Positions 7,637 through 18,379 of a stretch of 64,000 bases of DNA are shown here, in pieces. The stretch is from the NCBI RefSeq assembly GCF_028206795.1, contig NZ_JAQLFJ010000004.1, forward strand, positions 68,666-132,665, written 5' to 3'. The stretch comes from Collinsella aerofaciens (GTDB lineage Bacteria > Actinomycetota > Coriobacteriia > Coriobacteriales > Coriobacteriaceae). Under the pieces are notes generated by a model that ran no database searches, was not told the DNA's origin, and saw only the letters and a list, made by a program, of their open reading frames with translations. The position numbers and the translations under genes were made by a program. Position 1 is the first letter of the stretch; every line of letters starts with the position of its first letter.

Positions 7637-9118
7637 ATGCGTCAGGGTTTCGACAACGCGAAGTATATCGAGCTGCAGGCCGCTCATATTAAGGAGCGCA
7701 TCTCGCAGTTTGGCGGCAAGCTGTATTTGGAGTTTGGCGGCAAGCTGTTTGACGACTATCACGCGAGCCGCGTGCTGCCGGGTTTTGAGCCGGACAGCAA
7801 GTTTCGCATGCTCAAGAGCATAGCCGACGACGTCGAGGTCATCATCGCCATTAACGCGAACCACATCGAGAAGAACAAGGCTCGTGGTGACCTTGGCATT
7901 ACCTATGACGAGGATGTGCTGCGCCTGGTTGACCTGTTCCGCGGCAACGGCTTTGCTGTCGCGGCCGTGGTCATCACCCAGTACGCCGGCCAGCCCGCCG
8001 CCGATGTGTTCCGCAATCGCCTGAACGCGCTCGGCATTCCTGCCAAGCTGCACTATCCCATCGAGGGCTATCCGCACGACGTCGACCTGATCGTGTCCGA
8101 CGACGGCTATGGCAAGAACGAGTTTGTCGAGACCACCCGTCCGCTCGTCGTCGTGACGGCGCCCGGCCCTGGCTCGGGCAAGCTCGCCACCTGTCTGTCG
8201 CAGCTGTATCATGAGCATAAGCACGGTACCGCCGCCGGCTATGCCAAGTTTGAGACCTTCCCAGTCTGGAATCTTCCTCTGACGCATCCGGTCAATATTG
8301 CCTACGAGGCCGCCACGGCCGACCTCGACGACGCCAATATCATCGATTCGTTCCACCTTGAGGCCTACAACAAGACCACGGTCAACTACAACCGCGACGT
8401 CGAGGCCTTCCCGGTGGTCCGTGCCCTGATGGAAAAGATCCTGGGCAAGAGCCCCTACCAGAGTCCTACGGACATGGGCGTCAATATGGTCGGCTTTGCC
8501 ATCACCGATGACGATGCCTGCCGCGACGCTTCCAAGATGGAGATCGTCCGCCGCTACTTTACCGCGGTCGAAAATGTGCGCCGTACCGGCGTGGGCGATG
8601 AGCAAGTCGACCGTCTCAAGATTATTATGAAGAAAGCCGGCATCGATAAGAACTACTCACCGGCGCGCTCGGCGGCCCTCACCAGGGAGCAGCTGACGGG
8701 TGGTCCCGTGGGTGCCATGGTCATGCCCGATGGCTCCGTGGTGACCGGTAAGACCTCCACGCGCCTGGGCGCCGCAAGTTCGCTCATTATGAACGCCCTC
8801 AAGCATGTCTCGGGCGTCGACCTTGAGCTCGAGGTCATTAGCGATGAGGCGATCGAGCCCATCAGCAAGCTCAAGACGCATTTCCTGGGCAGCAAAAACC
8901 CGCGCCTCCACACCGACGAGACGCTTATGGCGCTGTCGATCACCTCGGCCACGAGTGAGACGGCCGCTCGCGTCCTTTCGGGCCTGGAGCAGCTGCGCGG
9001 TTGCGATGCCTTCTTTAGCGTGATTATCTCGCCGACGGACGAGACGGTACTGCGCAAGTTGGGTATCAACGTGTGCTGCGAGCCCAAGTTTGAGCGCCGC
9101 GGTTTCTTCCATCGCTAA
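7637..9118 (+). CDS. DUF1846 family protein
   Basis: A 493-residue cytoplasmic protein of the DUF1846 family, recognised from its conserved N-terminal part (KRI/KERISQFGGKLYLEFGGKL followed by DDYHASRVLPGFEP) and from VVTAPGPGSGKLATCLSQL. The last looks like a nucleotide-binding loop around residues 170-185. The biochemical role of the family is not established. Full length for the family. ATG 7637 follows ACGGGAG; an earlier in-frame ATG at 7613 would add eight residues without a better ribosome-binding site. It is flanked by a candidate -10 box and a terminator, so probably a single-gene unit. Confidence 0.85.
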   Translation: MRQGFDNAKYIELQAAHIKERISQFGGKLYLEFGGKLFDDYHASRVLPGFEPDSKFRMLKSIADDVEVIIAINANHIEKNKARGDLGITYDEDVLRLVDLFRGNGFAVAAVVITQYAGQPAADVFRNRLNALGIPAKLHYPIEGYPHDVDLIVSDDGYGKNEFVETTRPLVVVTAPGPGSGKLATCLSQLYHEHKHGTAAGYAKFETFPVWNLPLTHPVNIAYEAATADLDDANIIDSFHLEAYNKTTVNYNRDVEAFPVVRALMEKILGKSPYQSPTDMGVNMVGFAITDDDACRDASKMEIVRRYFTAVENVRRTGVGDEQVDRLKIIMKKAGIDKNYSPARSAALTREQLTGGPVGAMVMPDGSVVTGKTSTRLGAASSLIMNALKHVSGVDLELEVISDEAIEPISKLKTHFLGSKNPRLHTDETLMALSITSATSETAARVLSGLEQLRGCDAFFSVIISPTDETVLRKLGINVCCEPKFERRGFFHR

Positions 9119-9153
9119 GTTTGAAGCACCGCGGTAATTGCATTGCATTTTGG

Positions 9154-9186
9154 CCGTATCGGGTTAGCGCCCGGTACGGCTTTTTG
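9154..9186 (+). terminator. Terminator after the DUF1846 gene
   Basis: Eleven-base stem GCCGTATCGGG / CCCGGTACGGC (one mismatch or wobble), followed by TTTTT. Confidence 0.9.
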
Positions 9187-9374
9187 ATCAATAAAGCGTC
9201 TATTTCGGCGAAAAATAGCTGTTTACCTGCCTAGAAACAATTTGAGCGGTATACAATAACCGTAACTGTTTCATCCTTAGCGGGATGCCGCATGATGGAT
9301 ATTACCTGCCATCGTGAGGTGTGTCGGTCGCGCACGGCGCGTTAGATGCTCGTGCTCGGTTTGAGGAGGCTGCT

Positions 9375-9713
9375 ATGGCGGGCAAGGGTCGTGCGAGTGT
9401 TAACGATATGAAGCGTGTCGAGGTGCTGGTGTTGATGGAGATCGACCAGCAAACCGAAGACAATGGCGGGCCGTATGGTTTCTCGCGCAAAACGCTTGCC
9501 GAGCGCGTGGGGGTTTCGCCGTATCGTGCCCGCGCCGCAATCGATCGCTTGGATTCCGAAGGTATGATTGATGTCGTCTCGCGTTATAGCGACGACGGCG
9601 GTCAGCTTGCAAATGGCATTTGCCTCACCGAACGTGGCGAGTGGTATCTTGAGGGCGTCCGTACTGGCATGCTCGTTCAAGAAATGCTTGAGGACGAGGT
9701 TGCTGATCGATAG
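9375..9713 (+). CDS. Small winged-helix DNA-binding protein
   Basis: A 112-residue protein with a helix-turn-helix pattern around residues 35-60 (SRKTLAERVGVSPYRARAAIDRL), followed by a wing-like EGMIDVVSRY segment, as in replication-initiator or MarR-like winged helices. ATG 9375 follows GAGGAGG by six bases. No metabolite-binding domain is visible. It stands alone between two terminators, upstream of pyrG. Probably a transcriptional regulator with unknown targets. Confidence 0.65.
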   Translation: MAGKGRASVNDMKRVEVLVLMEIDQQTEDNGGPYGFSRKTLAERVGVSPYRARAAIDRLDSEGMIDVVSRYSDDGGQLANGICLTERGEWYLEGVRTGMLVQEMLEDEVADR

Positions 9714-9737
9714 CAGCATGTAACCCTTGCCATAGCG

Positions 9738-9770
9738 ACGCCGCCTGGGAAACCGGGCGGCGTTTTGTTT
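9738..9770 (+). terminator. Terminator after the winged-helix gene
   Basis: Eleven-base stem ACGCCGCCTGG / CCGGGCGGCGT (one wobble) with a GAAA-type loop, then TTTTGTTT. Confidence 0.9.
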
Positions 9771-9804
9771 CAAGATTGAGAAATGCAATCGCACGCGAGA
9801 AAAA

Positions 9805-9833
9805 TTGCGAACGGTCCGCGGCGCGAGTATTAC
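9805..9833 (+). promoter_or_regulatory. Candidate pyrG promoter
   Basis: TTGCGA (9805-9810) and TATTAC (9828-9833) are separated by 17 bases, about 60 bases before the pyrG start. An alternative -10 TACAAT overlaps at 9831. Plausible but untested. Confidence 0.4.
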
Positions 9834-9885
9834 AATGAAGACCCGTAAGATGTGGATAAACAACTTCTACGGGAAGCGCAGGTAA

Positions 9886-11553
<1,668 letters not shown>

Positions 11554-11555
11554 GG

Positions 11556-12497
11556 GTGCCGGCGAATAAGGAACATACCGAAGCTACTCCCTCGTCGCTC
11601 GCCGTGGCGGCGGGGGAGTATCTCGATTACCTCGCGGTCGAGCGGGGTTTGGCGCGCAACACGATTGCGGCCTATCGTCGTGACCTGACGACGTACTGCG
11701 CCTATCTGGAGCGGGCGGGTATTGTGTCTTTTGAAGAGGTGACTCGTCAGGTCGTGGAGGGCTTTGTCGCCGACCGTCGCGATGGGGGCTATTCCGATGC
11801 CTCGGTGGAGCGTGCGCTTGCAGCCGTGAAGGGCCTGCATGCCTTTTTGGTGCGCGATGGGGCTGTAGCCCAAAATCCAACGGCGGCGTTGCGCCTGCCT
11901 AAAAAGGCTGAGCGTTTGCCGGAGTATCTATCGGTGGAGGATGTCTCGGCTCTGCTCGATCAAGACTTCCCCGAGGGCGAGATGGGCTTGCGCGACCATG
12001 CCATCTTGGAAGTGCTCTACGGATGCGGTTTGCGTGTGAGCGAGTTGGTGGGGCTCGATGTGGGCGATATCCATATTGACGATGGCTTTGTACTCGTTCG
12101 CGGTAAGGGCTCAAAGGAACGCCTGTCCCCGCTGGTGGGAAGCGCGGCGCGAGCTCTGATGCTCTATGTAACTGAGGGACGTTCTCGCTTGGCGGCCCAT
12201 GCCCGCGGAACCGAGACCTCGGCGGTCTTTTTAAATAAGAACGGACGTCGCCTGTCGCGCCAGGCCGTGCATGCGATATGCGAGCGGTATGGGCGTCAGG
12301 TGGGGCTGGTGGGGCTCCATCCCCATACCTTGCGCCACTCCTTTGCCACCCACATGCTCGCGGGCGGTGCCGACCTGCGTGTGCTGCAGGAGATTTTGGG
12401 CCATGCCGATATTTCGACCACGCAGGTCTACACGCATGTCGACCGCACGCAACTGACCGAGGTCTATCTGGCGGCGCATCCGCTGGCGCATCGTTAA
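11556..12497 (+). CDS. xerD: Site-specific tyrosine recombinase, XerD type
   Basis: Resolves chromosome dimers at dif with its partner before cell division. The 313-residue protein has an N-terminal SAM-like domain (about 18-100) and a C-terminal catalytic domain with Arg160 (GCGLRVSE), HTLRH (His257, Arg260), His283 (LGHADIST) and the nucleophile Tyr292 (VYTHVD). GTG 11556, two bases after the pyrG stop, is chosen. A longer frame from 11403 would overlap pyrG by 150 bases. XerC versus XerD cannot be fixed from this alone, but single-copy Xer proteins of this type are usually called XerD. Confidence 0.88.
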   Translation: MPANKEHTEATPSSLAVAAGEYLDYLAVERGLARNTIAAYRRDLTTYCAYLERAGIVSFEEVTRQVVEGFVADRRDGGYSDASVERALAAVKGLHAFLVRDGAVAQNPTAALRLPKKAERLPEYLSVEDVSALLDQDFPEGEMGLRDHAILEVLYGCGLRVSELVGLDVGDIHIDDGFVLVRGKGSKERLSPLVGSAARALMLYVTEGRSRLAAHARGTETSAVFLNKNGRRLSRQAVHAICERYGRQVGLVGLHPHTLRHSFATHMLAGGADLRVLQEILGHADISTTQVYTHVDRTQLTEVYLAAHPLAHR

Positions 12498-12530
12498 CAC
12501 ATCGCTGGCCTGCATATTTATAGGTATTTG

Positions 12531-12599
12531 GGGACGGGCCCCAGATTGCTGCGGCGTGCTTTTGCGCGCGCATGGGCAATCTGGGGCCCGTCCCATTTT
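12531..12599 (+). terminator. Long 19-bp hairpin terminator after xerD
   Basis: Perfect 19-base arms, starting GGGACGGGCCCC (12531-12549) and ending GGGCCCGTCCC (12576-12594). They enclose a smaller GCGTGC-TTTT-GCGCGC hairpin and are followed by ATTTTT. Much longer than an ordinary terminator stem; grouped with the other long inverted repeats in this window. Confidence 0.8.
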
Positions 12600-12721
12600 T
12601 CGCCACTTGTCGTCGCGGTGGTGGGCCGCACGTGCCTTGGGTGGGGGAGTTTGGGGGCGATGTGAACGCCATGTAAAGGGACGCAAAAATCGCCTCAAGG
12701 TCAACTTGAAGGTTGAGGTTG

Positions 12722-12755
12722 AAAGGCGGGGTGCCACAGGTGGCATCCCGCCTTT
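12722..12755 (+). other. Stem-loop upstream of mraZ
   Basis: AAAGGCGGG (12722-12730) pairs with CCCGCCTTT (12747-12755), with GCCA/TGGC pairing inside. No long T-run follows, so the role is unclear (weak terminator or mRNA 5' structure). The rest of 12600-12959 holds no supported ORF. Confidence 0.45.
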
Positions 12756-12814
12756 GCTGTAAACACAACATATTGTGTTTTCGAACATATGCTCGGGGGT
12801 GTTTTACAACATAT

Positions 12815-12875
12815 TGGGGGTGGAATGGTGGGGCGGGGTGGGGGAAGGGGTGGGGAAAGGTGTTGAAAAATGGGG
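12815..12875 (+). promoter_or_regulatory. TGGGG repeats, candidate MraZ autoregulatory boxes
   Basis: TGGGG occurs at 12815, 12829, 12839, 12851 and 12871, within 150 bases of the mraZ start. MraZ proteins bind TGGGN-type direct repeats at roughly ten-base spacing ahead of their own operon. Only the 12829/12839 pair has exact ten-base spacing, so this is a candidate array. Confidence 0.5.
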
Positions 12876-12959
12876 CGGTTCCCCATATTATTGATGACGT
12901 CGACAGGCGGGGTGGTTCCCCGCGTACGTGCCATCTGAGTAACCGAGGGGAGGGCGCAC

Positions 12960-13394
12960 ATGGGAATGACTGGTGCATACGAGCGCAATCTCGATGCAAA
13001 AGGTCGTCTATCCCTGCCTGCACCCCTTCGCGAGGAGCTTGGAGAGCACGTTCGCGTGTTTAAAGCCCTGGATGTCGATGCTCTGTACGTGTTCTCTGCC
13101 GAGGCCTTCGATAAGTGGGTCGAAGGACTCTTCGCGGGTCGTGAGGGCCACGAGGGTTTTAACCCGCGTGACATTAACGACCAGAAGCTCATGAGGGCGA
13201 TCAACAAGCGCACCACGTCGATGGACGTGGACAGCGCCGGTCGTATCGGTCTTTCCGAGTCTCTCCGCAAGCAGGCGAACCTCGACCGCGAGGTCACGGT
13301 TGTGGGCAACTACGACCACCTTGAGGTTTGGGATCGCGCCGCGGCCGATGAGGACGATGACGATGAGGCCCTGCTGGACCTCTTCTTCTCGTAA
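12960..13394 (+). CDS. mraZ: Transcriptional regulator MraZ
   Basis: First gene of the division/cell-wall (dcw) cluster. A 144-residue, ring-forming DNA-binding protein built from two AbrB-like half-domains, each with its signature: LDAKGRLSLP near the N-terminus and VDSAGRIGLS near residue 85. The C-terminus is acidic (DEDDDDE). GGGGAGGG lies five bases before ATG 12960. It represses its own operon in other bacteria; the TGGGG repeats upstream fit that. Confidence 0.95.
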   Translation: MGMTGAYERNLDAKGRLSLPAPLREELGEHVRVFKALDVDALYVFSAEAFDKWVEGLFAGREGHEGFNPRDINDQKLMRAINKRTTSMDVDSAGRIGLSESLRKQANLDREVTVVGNYDHLEVWDRAAADEDDDDEALLDLFFS

Positions 13395-13414
13395 GGGCAA
13401 GGCACGGGTAACGG

Positions 13415-14380
13415 ATGGAGCGTGGGATCTTGACACAAGAATATCGGCATGAACCTGTCATGCTCGGCGAAGTGCTTGAGTCGCTGCGGCTAAAGAGCGG
13501 CTCCGTTGTCTGCGATTGCACCCTTGGCGGTGCCGGCCATTCGGTAAAGATGGCCGCGCAGGTGGGGGAGACGGGCCTTTTGCTCGGCGTCGATCAGGAC
13601 GACATGGCCCTCGAGGCCGCTGGCGCCCGTCTGGACCGCGAGGTTCCCGGCGTTCCGCACCAGCTGCTGAAGGGCAACTTCGGCGACTTGGACGAGCTGC
13701 TTTGCTCGGCCGAGGTGCCCGGGGTCGATGGCTTCCTGTTCGATTTGGGCGTTTCGTCACCGCAACTCGATATCCCTGGCAGGGGCTTTTCGTATAACGA
13801 GGACGCCCCATTGGACATGCGGATGGATCCGGGTAATAACACCTTAAACGCAGCTGAGGTCATCAACACCTATAACGAACACGACCTCGCCCGGATTCTA
13901 CGCGTCTACGGCGAAGAGAAGTTCGCCTCGCAGATCGCGCGCGAGATCGTGCGCCGCCGCGAGCAAGAACCGATCGAAACCACCGGCCAATTTGTCGAGA
14001 TCATCAAGGCGGGTATCCCGGCTGCCGCTCGTCGGCATGGCGGACACCCGGCCAAGAAAAGTTTCCAGGCCATTCGCATCGAGGTCAATCACGAGCTCGA
14101 TGTGCTCGAACGAGGGCTTGATGCCGCCACCAGGTGGCTCAACCCGGGCGGACGTATCTGCGTCATCTCGTATCACTCGCTCGAGGACCGTATCGTAAAG
14201 AACCACTTTAAGGAGATGAGCCAGGGGTGCACGTGTCCGCCGGAGATTCCGGTGTGCGTGTGCGGCAACGTGCCGATACTCAAGGTCATCACCCGCAAAC
14301 CCTTGGTTGCCCAGCCTGATGAGGTTGAGCGCAACCCTCGGGCGAGATCAGCCAAAATCCGCGTGGCGCAGCGTCTGTAG
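13415..14380 (+). CDS. rsmH: 16S rRNA (cytosine1402-N4)-methyltransferase
   Basis: SAM-dependent methyltransferase that modifies the ribosomal P-site nucleotide C1402. 321 residues, normal length. The SAM-binding motif CDCTLGGAGHS is at about residues 33-43, and SYHSLEDRIVK is near residue 257. It follows mraZ as usual. ATG 13415 has only a weak ribosome-binding site; TTG 13430, preceded by GGAG, is a possible shorter start losing five residues. Confidence 0.95.
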   Translation: MERGILTQEYRHEPVMLGEVLESLRLKSGSVVCDCTLGGAGHSVKMAAQVGETGLLLGVDQDDMALEAAGARLDREVPGVPHQLLKGNFGDLDELLCSAEVPGVDGFLFDLGVSSPQLDIPGRGFSYNEDAPLDMRMDPGNNTLNAAEVINTYNEHDLARILRVYGEEKFASQIAREIVRRREQEPIETTGQFVEIIKAGIPAAARRHGGHPAKKSFQAIRIEVNHELDVLERGLDAATRWLNPGGRICVISYHSLEDRIVKNHFKEMSQGCTCPPEIPVCVCGNVPILKVITRKPLVAQPDEVERNPRARSAKIRVAQRL

Positions 14381-14470
14381 GCGCGACCGCGCGATATTGG
14401 ACCTCCCGCTCGCACCATAAACGAAGCTTAAACACACTACCAACGTACTCGGGATGGGAGGCGGCATATC

Positions 14471-14941
14471 ATGGGCTACAACACTTCAAGCGCAGCACTC
14501 GCCTATGATATGAACGCCATGCCCGCCTATCGTGAGACGCCGCAGGCCCCCGTTGCTCCCCGTGAGCAGCGCACGCCGCGCTTTGATGTCTACACGGGCG
14601 CGGGCCGTCAGGCAAACCAGGCGGTAAGCCCGGTTTTCATGAGCGTTCTTAAAACGTTTTGCATCATTGCGGCTATCTTCATGACGATCGGCGTCGCCCG
14701 CGTGGCGCTCGCCGGCGTTACGGCCCAGGTGCTCAACAGCAACGCCGAGCTTACCAACACGCTCGAAAAGGCGACCGATGAGAGCTCCGACCTGGAGGTC
14801 ATGCATTCGGTCTATGGCGCCGACACGCGCATTCGCGACCTTGCGGGCGCTTATGGCATGGTGGAGCCCAGCGAGAGCGTTACACTTGACTTTTCGCAGG
14901 ATGCAGCCGCGGGCGCCAACGCGACCGCGACCGCTCAGTAG
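14471..14941 (+). CDS. FtsL-like bitopic division protein
   Basis: A 156-residue protein with a proline-rich cytoplasmic part (1-55), one transmembrane helix (about 58-80) and an outside coiled-coil-like segment (QVLNSNAELTNTLEKA). FtsL sequences are barely conserved, so the call rests on architecture and position between rsmH and ftsI, where ftsL normally lies. GGGAGGCGGC precedes the ATG. FtsL would link FtsQ and FtsI/FtsW in the divisome. Confidence 0.65.
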   Translation: MGYNTSSAALAYDMNAMPAYRETPQAPVAPREQRTPRFDVYTGAGRQANQAVSPVFMSVLKTFCIIAAIFMTIGVARVALAGVTAQVLNSNAELTNTLEKATDESSDLEVMHSVYGADTRIRDLAGAYGMVEPSESVTLDFSQDAAAGANATATAQ

Positions 14942-14958
14942 CAAGACGGTAGCTGAGT

Positions 14959-16824
14959 ATGACAAATGACTATCGCCGCGGTTCCGATGGGGGCCGCGGT
15001 TCTGGACGTCCCTCGTCGCGGGGACGTTCTGGTTATCAAGGAACGGGTCGGCAATCTTACAACGCCGGGCAGTCCCGTGGCAACGACCCGGCGTCGCGAC
15101 TTCGCGGCTCGGGCGGCCCTCAAGTGCATAACAACAGGTCGCGCAAGAGTTCGTCGACCGAATGGCTCACAGGCGCGCCTCTGCCTCGCCGCAAAGCCGT
15201 CATGGGATTCATTGGGTTTGGCTTGGGCTTGGGCGTCTTTCGCCTTGCCGACTATCAAATTGTCGAAGCCGATAAACTGCGCGAGCGTGCCGATGCGCGC
15301 CGCCTGCTTGCGCAGACCCTCTATGCCAAACGCGGCACCATCTACGACCGCAACGGTAACGTGCTAGCGTCGTCGGTCGAATGTCGCAACATCGCCGTGA
15401 ACCCGCAGCTTGTCGAGGATGTTGACAAGACGGTGTCGGCGCTGGTCAAGGCAACTGGGATCGATAAAAAGACCTGCCGCAAGCTCGTCGAGTCCGATGG
15501 CACCTGGGTGTATATCAAGCGCCAGGTGGACGAAGACGATGCTGCGGCGCTGGAGAAGAAGAACCTGCCCGGCGTGCTTTTTGAGCAGGCCATGAAGCGC
15601 GTATATCCATACGGCAATCTGGCATCGCAGGTGCTGGGTGTAGTGAATGTAGACAACGACGGCTTGACGGGTCTCGAGAAGCAATACAACAAGCTTCTGA
15701 CCGGTACGAACGGTTCTCTTGTGCGCGAGCGCGCGAGGGACGGCAGCTATATCGCGGGCGGTGCCTATAAAAAGGTGGCTGCGGTCGACGGCGTTGATAT
15801 CGTGACGACGCTCGACGTCAATATCCAGCGTGCGGCCGAGGATGCCCTGGCAGAGGCAGTTGAGAAGACTAAGGCCAAGAACGGCTCGGCGCTGGTCACC
15901 GATCCTACGACAGGCGAGATCTTGGCAGCCTGCTCGTATCCGACTTACGACCAGACCGATCTGGAAAACGCCAAGACCGAGGATATGAACTTGCGCCTGG
16001 TCACCGACGCCTACGAGCCCGGCTCGGTCTTTAAGACGCTCGTGGCGGGCGCCGGCTTCGACTTGGGCGTCGTGCGATCGAGTACGTCGTTTGAGGTGCC
16101 GGCGAGCATCAAGGTGGGTGACGATACCGTCACCGATGCCGACAAGCGCGACTATGCCATGACCATGGATGTGCGCGAGATGATGCGCCGTTCGTCCAAC
16201 GTGGGCTTTGTCCTGGTGGGGCGCAAGATCGGTGCGGACGACTTTGCCGCCTATGTGGACAAGTGGGGCATAGGTCACAGCTCCGGTGTCGATTTTCCGG
16301 GCGAGAGCCTGGGCATCGTCAAGGAGCGTGACCAGTATGACGGCGCCACGCTGGGATCGATGAGCTTTGGACAGGCGCTGTCCGTCTCGCCGATTGAGAT
16401 CGCACGTGCCGTGGGCGGCATCGCCAACGGCGGCGTGATGATGACCCCGCACTTCTATAAGTCCAGCAAAGGCGACGAGAAGGACTGGGGCGAAGGCGAG
16501 CGCGCGATTTCTGAGGACGCCGCATCCCAGGTGACATCGTGCATGCAGACGGTCGTGTCCGAGGGAACGGGCGTTGGCGGCGCGGTTGACGGCTATGACG
16601 TGGCGGGTAAGACCGGTACGGCCGAACGAGCCGACGAGAACGGCGGCTACCTCAAGGAGAACTACATGTCGTCCTTTATGGGCTTTGCGCCGGCACAATC
16701 GCCCAAGGTGCTGTGCTATATCACGCTCGACGGAACGCCGAGCGGCTCAGATGCCGCTGCGGTGCCGTTCCAGTCCATTATGGCCAACGCGCTCGACGTG
16801 CTGGGTATCCCGCACACGAAGTAG
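14959..16824 (+). CDS. ftsI: Septal peptidoglycan transpeptidase (class B PBP)
   Basis: Cross-links septal peptidoglycan. 621 residues: an Arg/Ser/Gly-rich cytoplasmic tail (about 1-70), one membrane anchor (about 75-97), a dimerisation domain, then a transpeptidase domain with SVFK (Ser356, Lys359), SSN (412-414) and KTGT (551-554). No PASTA repeats are visible. The cytoplasmic extension is long and very basic. It lies 17 bases after the FtsL-like gene and is followed by a 127-base gap before murF, where murE is often found but is absent here. Confidence 0.95.
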   Translation: MTNDYRRGSDGGRGSGRPSSRGRSGYQGTGRQSYNAGQSRGNDPASRLRGSGGPQVHNNRSRKSSSTEWLTGAPLPRRKAVMGFIGFGLGLGVFRLADYQIVEADKLRERADARRLLAQTLYAKRGTIYDRNGNVLASSVECRNIAVNPQLVEDVDKTVSALVKATGIDKKTCRKLVESDGTWVYIKRQVDEDDAAALEKKNLPGVLFEQAMKRVYPYGNLASQVLGVVNVDNDGLTGLEKQYNKLLTGTNGSLVRERARDGSYIAGGAYKKVAAVDGVDIVTTLDVNIQRAAEDALAEAVEKTKAKNGSALVTDPTTGEILAACSYPTYDQTDLENAKTEDMNLRLVTDAYEPGSVFKTLVAGAGFDLGVVRSSTSFEVPASIKVGDDTVTDADKRDYAMTMDVREMMRRSSNVGFVLVGRKIGADDFAAYVDKWGIGHSSGVDFPGESLGIVKERDQYDGATLGSMSFGQALSVSPIEIARAVGGIANGGVMMTPHFYKSSKGDEKDWGEGERAISEDAASQVTSCMQTVVSEGTGVGGAVDGYDVAGKTGTAERADENGGYLKENYMSSFMGFAPAQSPKVLCYITLDGTPSGSDAAAVPFQSIMANALDVLGIPHTK

Positions 16825-16951
16825 GGGGTTACAATCTTTGGGGCGTGGTTTGTTGTCCCATATGAGGGGTGTTCACATGCCCTGCACCACGCATGCGCGG
16901 CGCTGGGATACAATACGCCGATAGCATTATTAGGTTTACAGGGGAGCTGCA

Positions 16952-18376
16952 ATGATAGAGATCGCCGTCAACAACCTCGCGGCCGCAACAGGGGCCCGAA
17001 CCGTGACGGGAGAAGCCGATCGGGTATGCCGCGGGTGCGTTATCGACTCGCGCCAGGTCGAGGAAGGGACGATTTTCGTCGCCTTTCCCGGTGAAAACGT
17101 CGACGGCAATGATTTTGCTTCCCGTGCCGTCCAGTCGGGCGCCGGCGCCGTCGTGATGACGCGTGAGCCCGAGGCCGAGCTGGTCTCGCTGGCGCAGGAC
17201 AAGGGCTGTGCCATCTTGCTGACCGATGATCCCGAGGAGTTTCTGCTGCGTTTGGCGCACACGTACCGTCTGGAGCTTGGCTGCCTGGTCGTTGGTATTA
17301 CCGGTTCTATCGGCAAGACGACGACCAAGGACGTGCTCGCCGCCGTGCTCGCCAAGCGCTATCGTGTCTGGGCCACCAAGGGCAATTTCAATAACCTGAT
17401 CGGCATGCCGCTCACGGTGCTTTCCGCTCCGGCCGATACCGAGGTCCTGGTGCTCGAGATGGGCATGAACCATTTCCACGAGATCGAGCGCCTGTCCCAG
17501 TCCGCCAATCCCAACCTTGCCATCGTGAGCAAGATTGGTACCTCTCATATCGGCATTTTGGGTAGCCGCGAGAACATCGCCCGCGCTAAGGCCGAGATTG
17601 TCCAGGGTATGTGCGCCGCCGGCGACTTCTTGCCGCTGCTGGTTTTGGGCGGCGAGGACGACTTTACGCCGTTCATTCGCGATACGTTCGCCCAGCCTGC
17701 TGGTATCGACGTGATGCTGGCCGGTGTCTCTGACGATGATGAGGTCCGTGCCCGCGACGTTCGAGTTGATGACGAGGGCCGTCCGGTCTTTACGCTCGAT
17801 TTTGGTCAGGGCGAGACAATCGATACCATGCTTGCCATCCCCGGCGTGCAGTCCGTTCCTAATGCCGTTAAGGCCGCCGCGGTTGCCTATCGCCTGGGCG
17901 TGACGCCCGAGCAGATCGATGCTGCCTTTAGGGGTCTTACGATCACCGGGCACCGCCAGGAGATCAAGCGCGCCAAGAGCGGTGCACGCATCATCGACGA
18001 TTCCTATAACGCCAGCGCCGAATCGATGGCAGCCGGCCTCGATCTGCTGTGCTCGCTTTCATGCACGGGGTCTCGCATGGCGATCCTGGGCGAGATGGGC
18101 GAGATGGGCGATGAGGCTCCTCGCATGCATGAGCTCGTGGGCGCCTATGCCGCCGCCAAGAAGCTCGACATGCTGGCGTGCGTGGGTGGTGAGCTGGCCC
18201 AGCTTATGGCCGATGCCGCGCGCATGATGGGCATGGACGAGGACCGCATCCAGGTGTTCTCCGATTATCAGCAGGTGCTCGACCGCATGGGCGGCGCGCT
18301 TGAAAAACATGATGTTGTACTGGTCAAGGGTTCCCGCTTTGTTGAGCTCGACCGCTTTGTGGAAGGTGTGTGCTAG
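16952..18376 (+). CDS. murF: UDP-MurNAc-tripeptide-D-Ala-D-Ala ligase
   Basis: Adds D-Ala-D-Ala to complete the UDP-MurNAc pentapeptide. 474 residues with the Mur-ligase ATP loop GITGSIGKTTTK (about 113-124) and the later DDSYNAS motif. ATG 16952 follows AGGGGAGC. The stop is three bases before mraY. Length and motifs fit MurF rather than MurE. Confidence 0.95.
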   Translation: MIEIAVNNLAAATGARTVTGEADRVCRGCVIDSRQVEEGTIFVAFPGENVDGNDFASRAVQSGAGAVVMTREPEAELVSLAQDKGCAILLTDDPEEFLLRLAHTYRLELGCLVVGITGSIGKTTTKDVLAAVLAKRYRVWATKGNFNNLIGMPLTVLSAPADTEVLVLEMGMNHFHEIERLSQSANPNLAIVSKIGTSHIGILGSRENIARAKAEIVQGMCAAGDFLPLLVLGGEDDFTPFIRDTFAQPAGIDVMLAGVSDDDEVRARDVRVDDEGRPVFTLDFGQGETIDTMLAIPGVQSVPNAVKAAAVAYRLGVTPEQIDAAFRGLTITGHRQEIKRAKSGARIIDDSYNASAESMAAGLDLLCSLSCTGSRMAILGEMGEMGDEAPRMHELVGAYAAAKKLDMLACVGGELAQLMADAARMMGMDEDRIQVFSDYQQVLDRMGGALEKHDVVLVKGSRFVELDRFVEGVC

Positions 18377-18379
18377 CCC

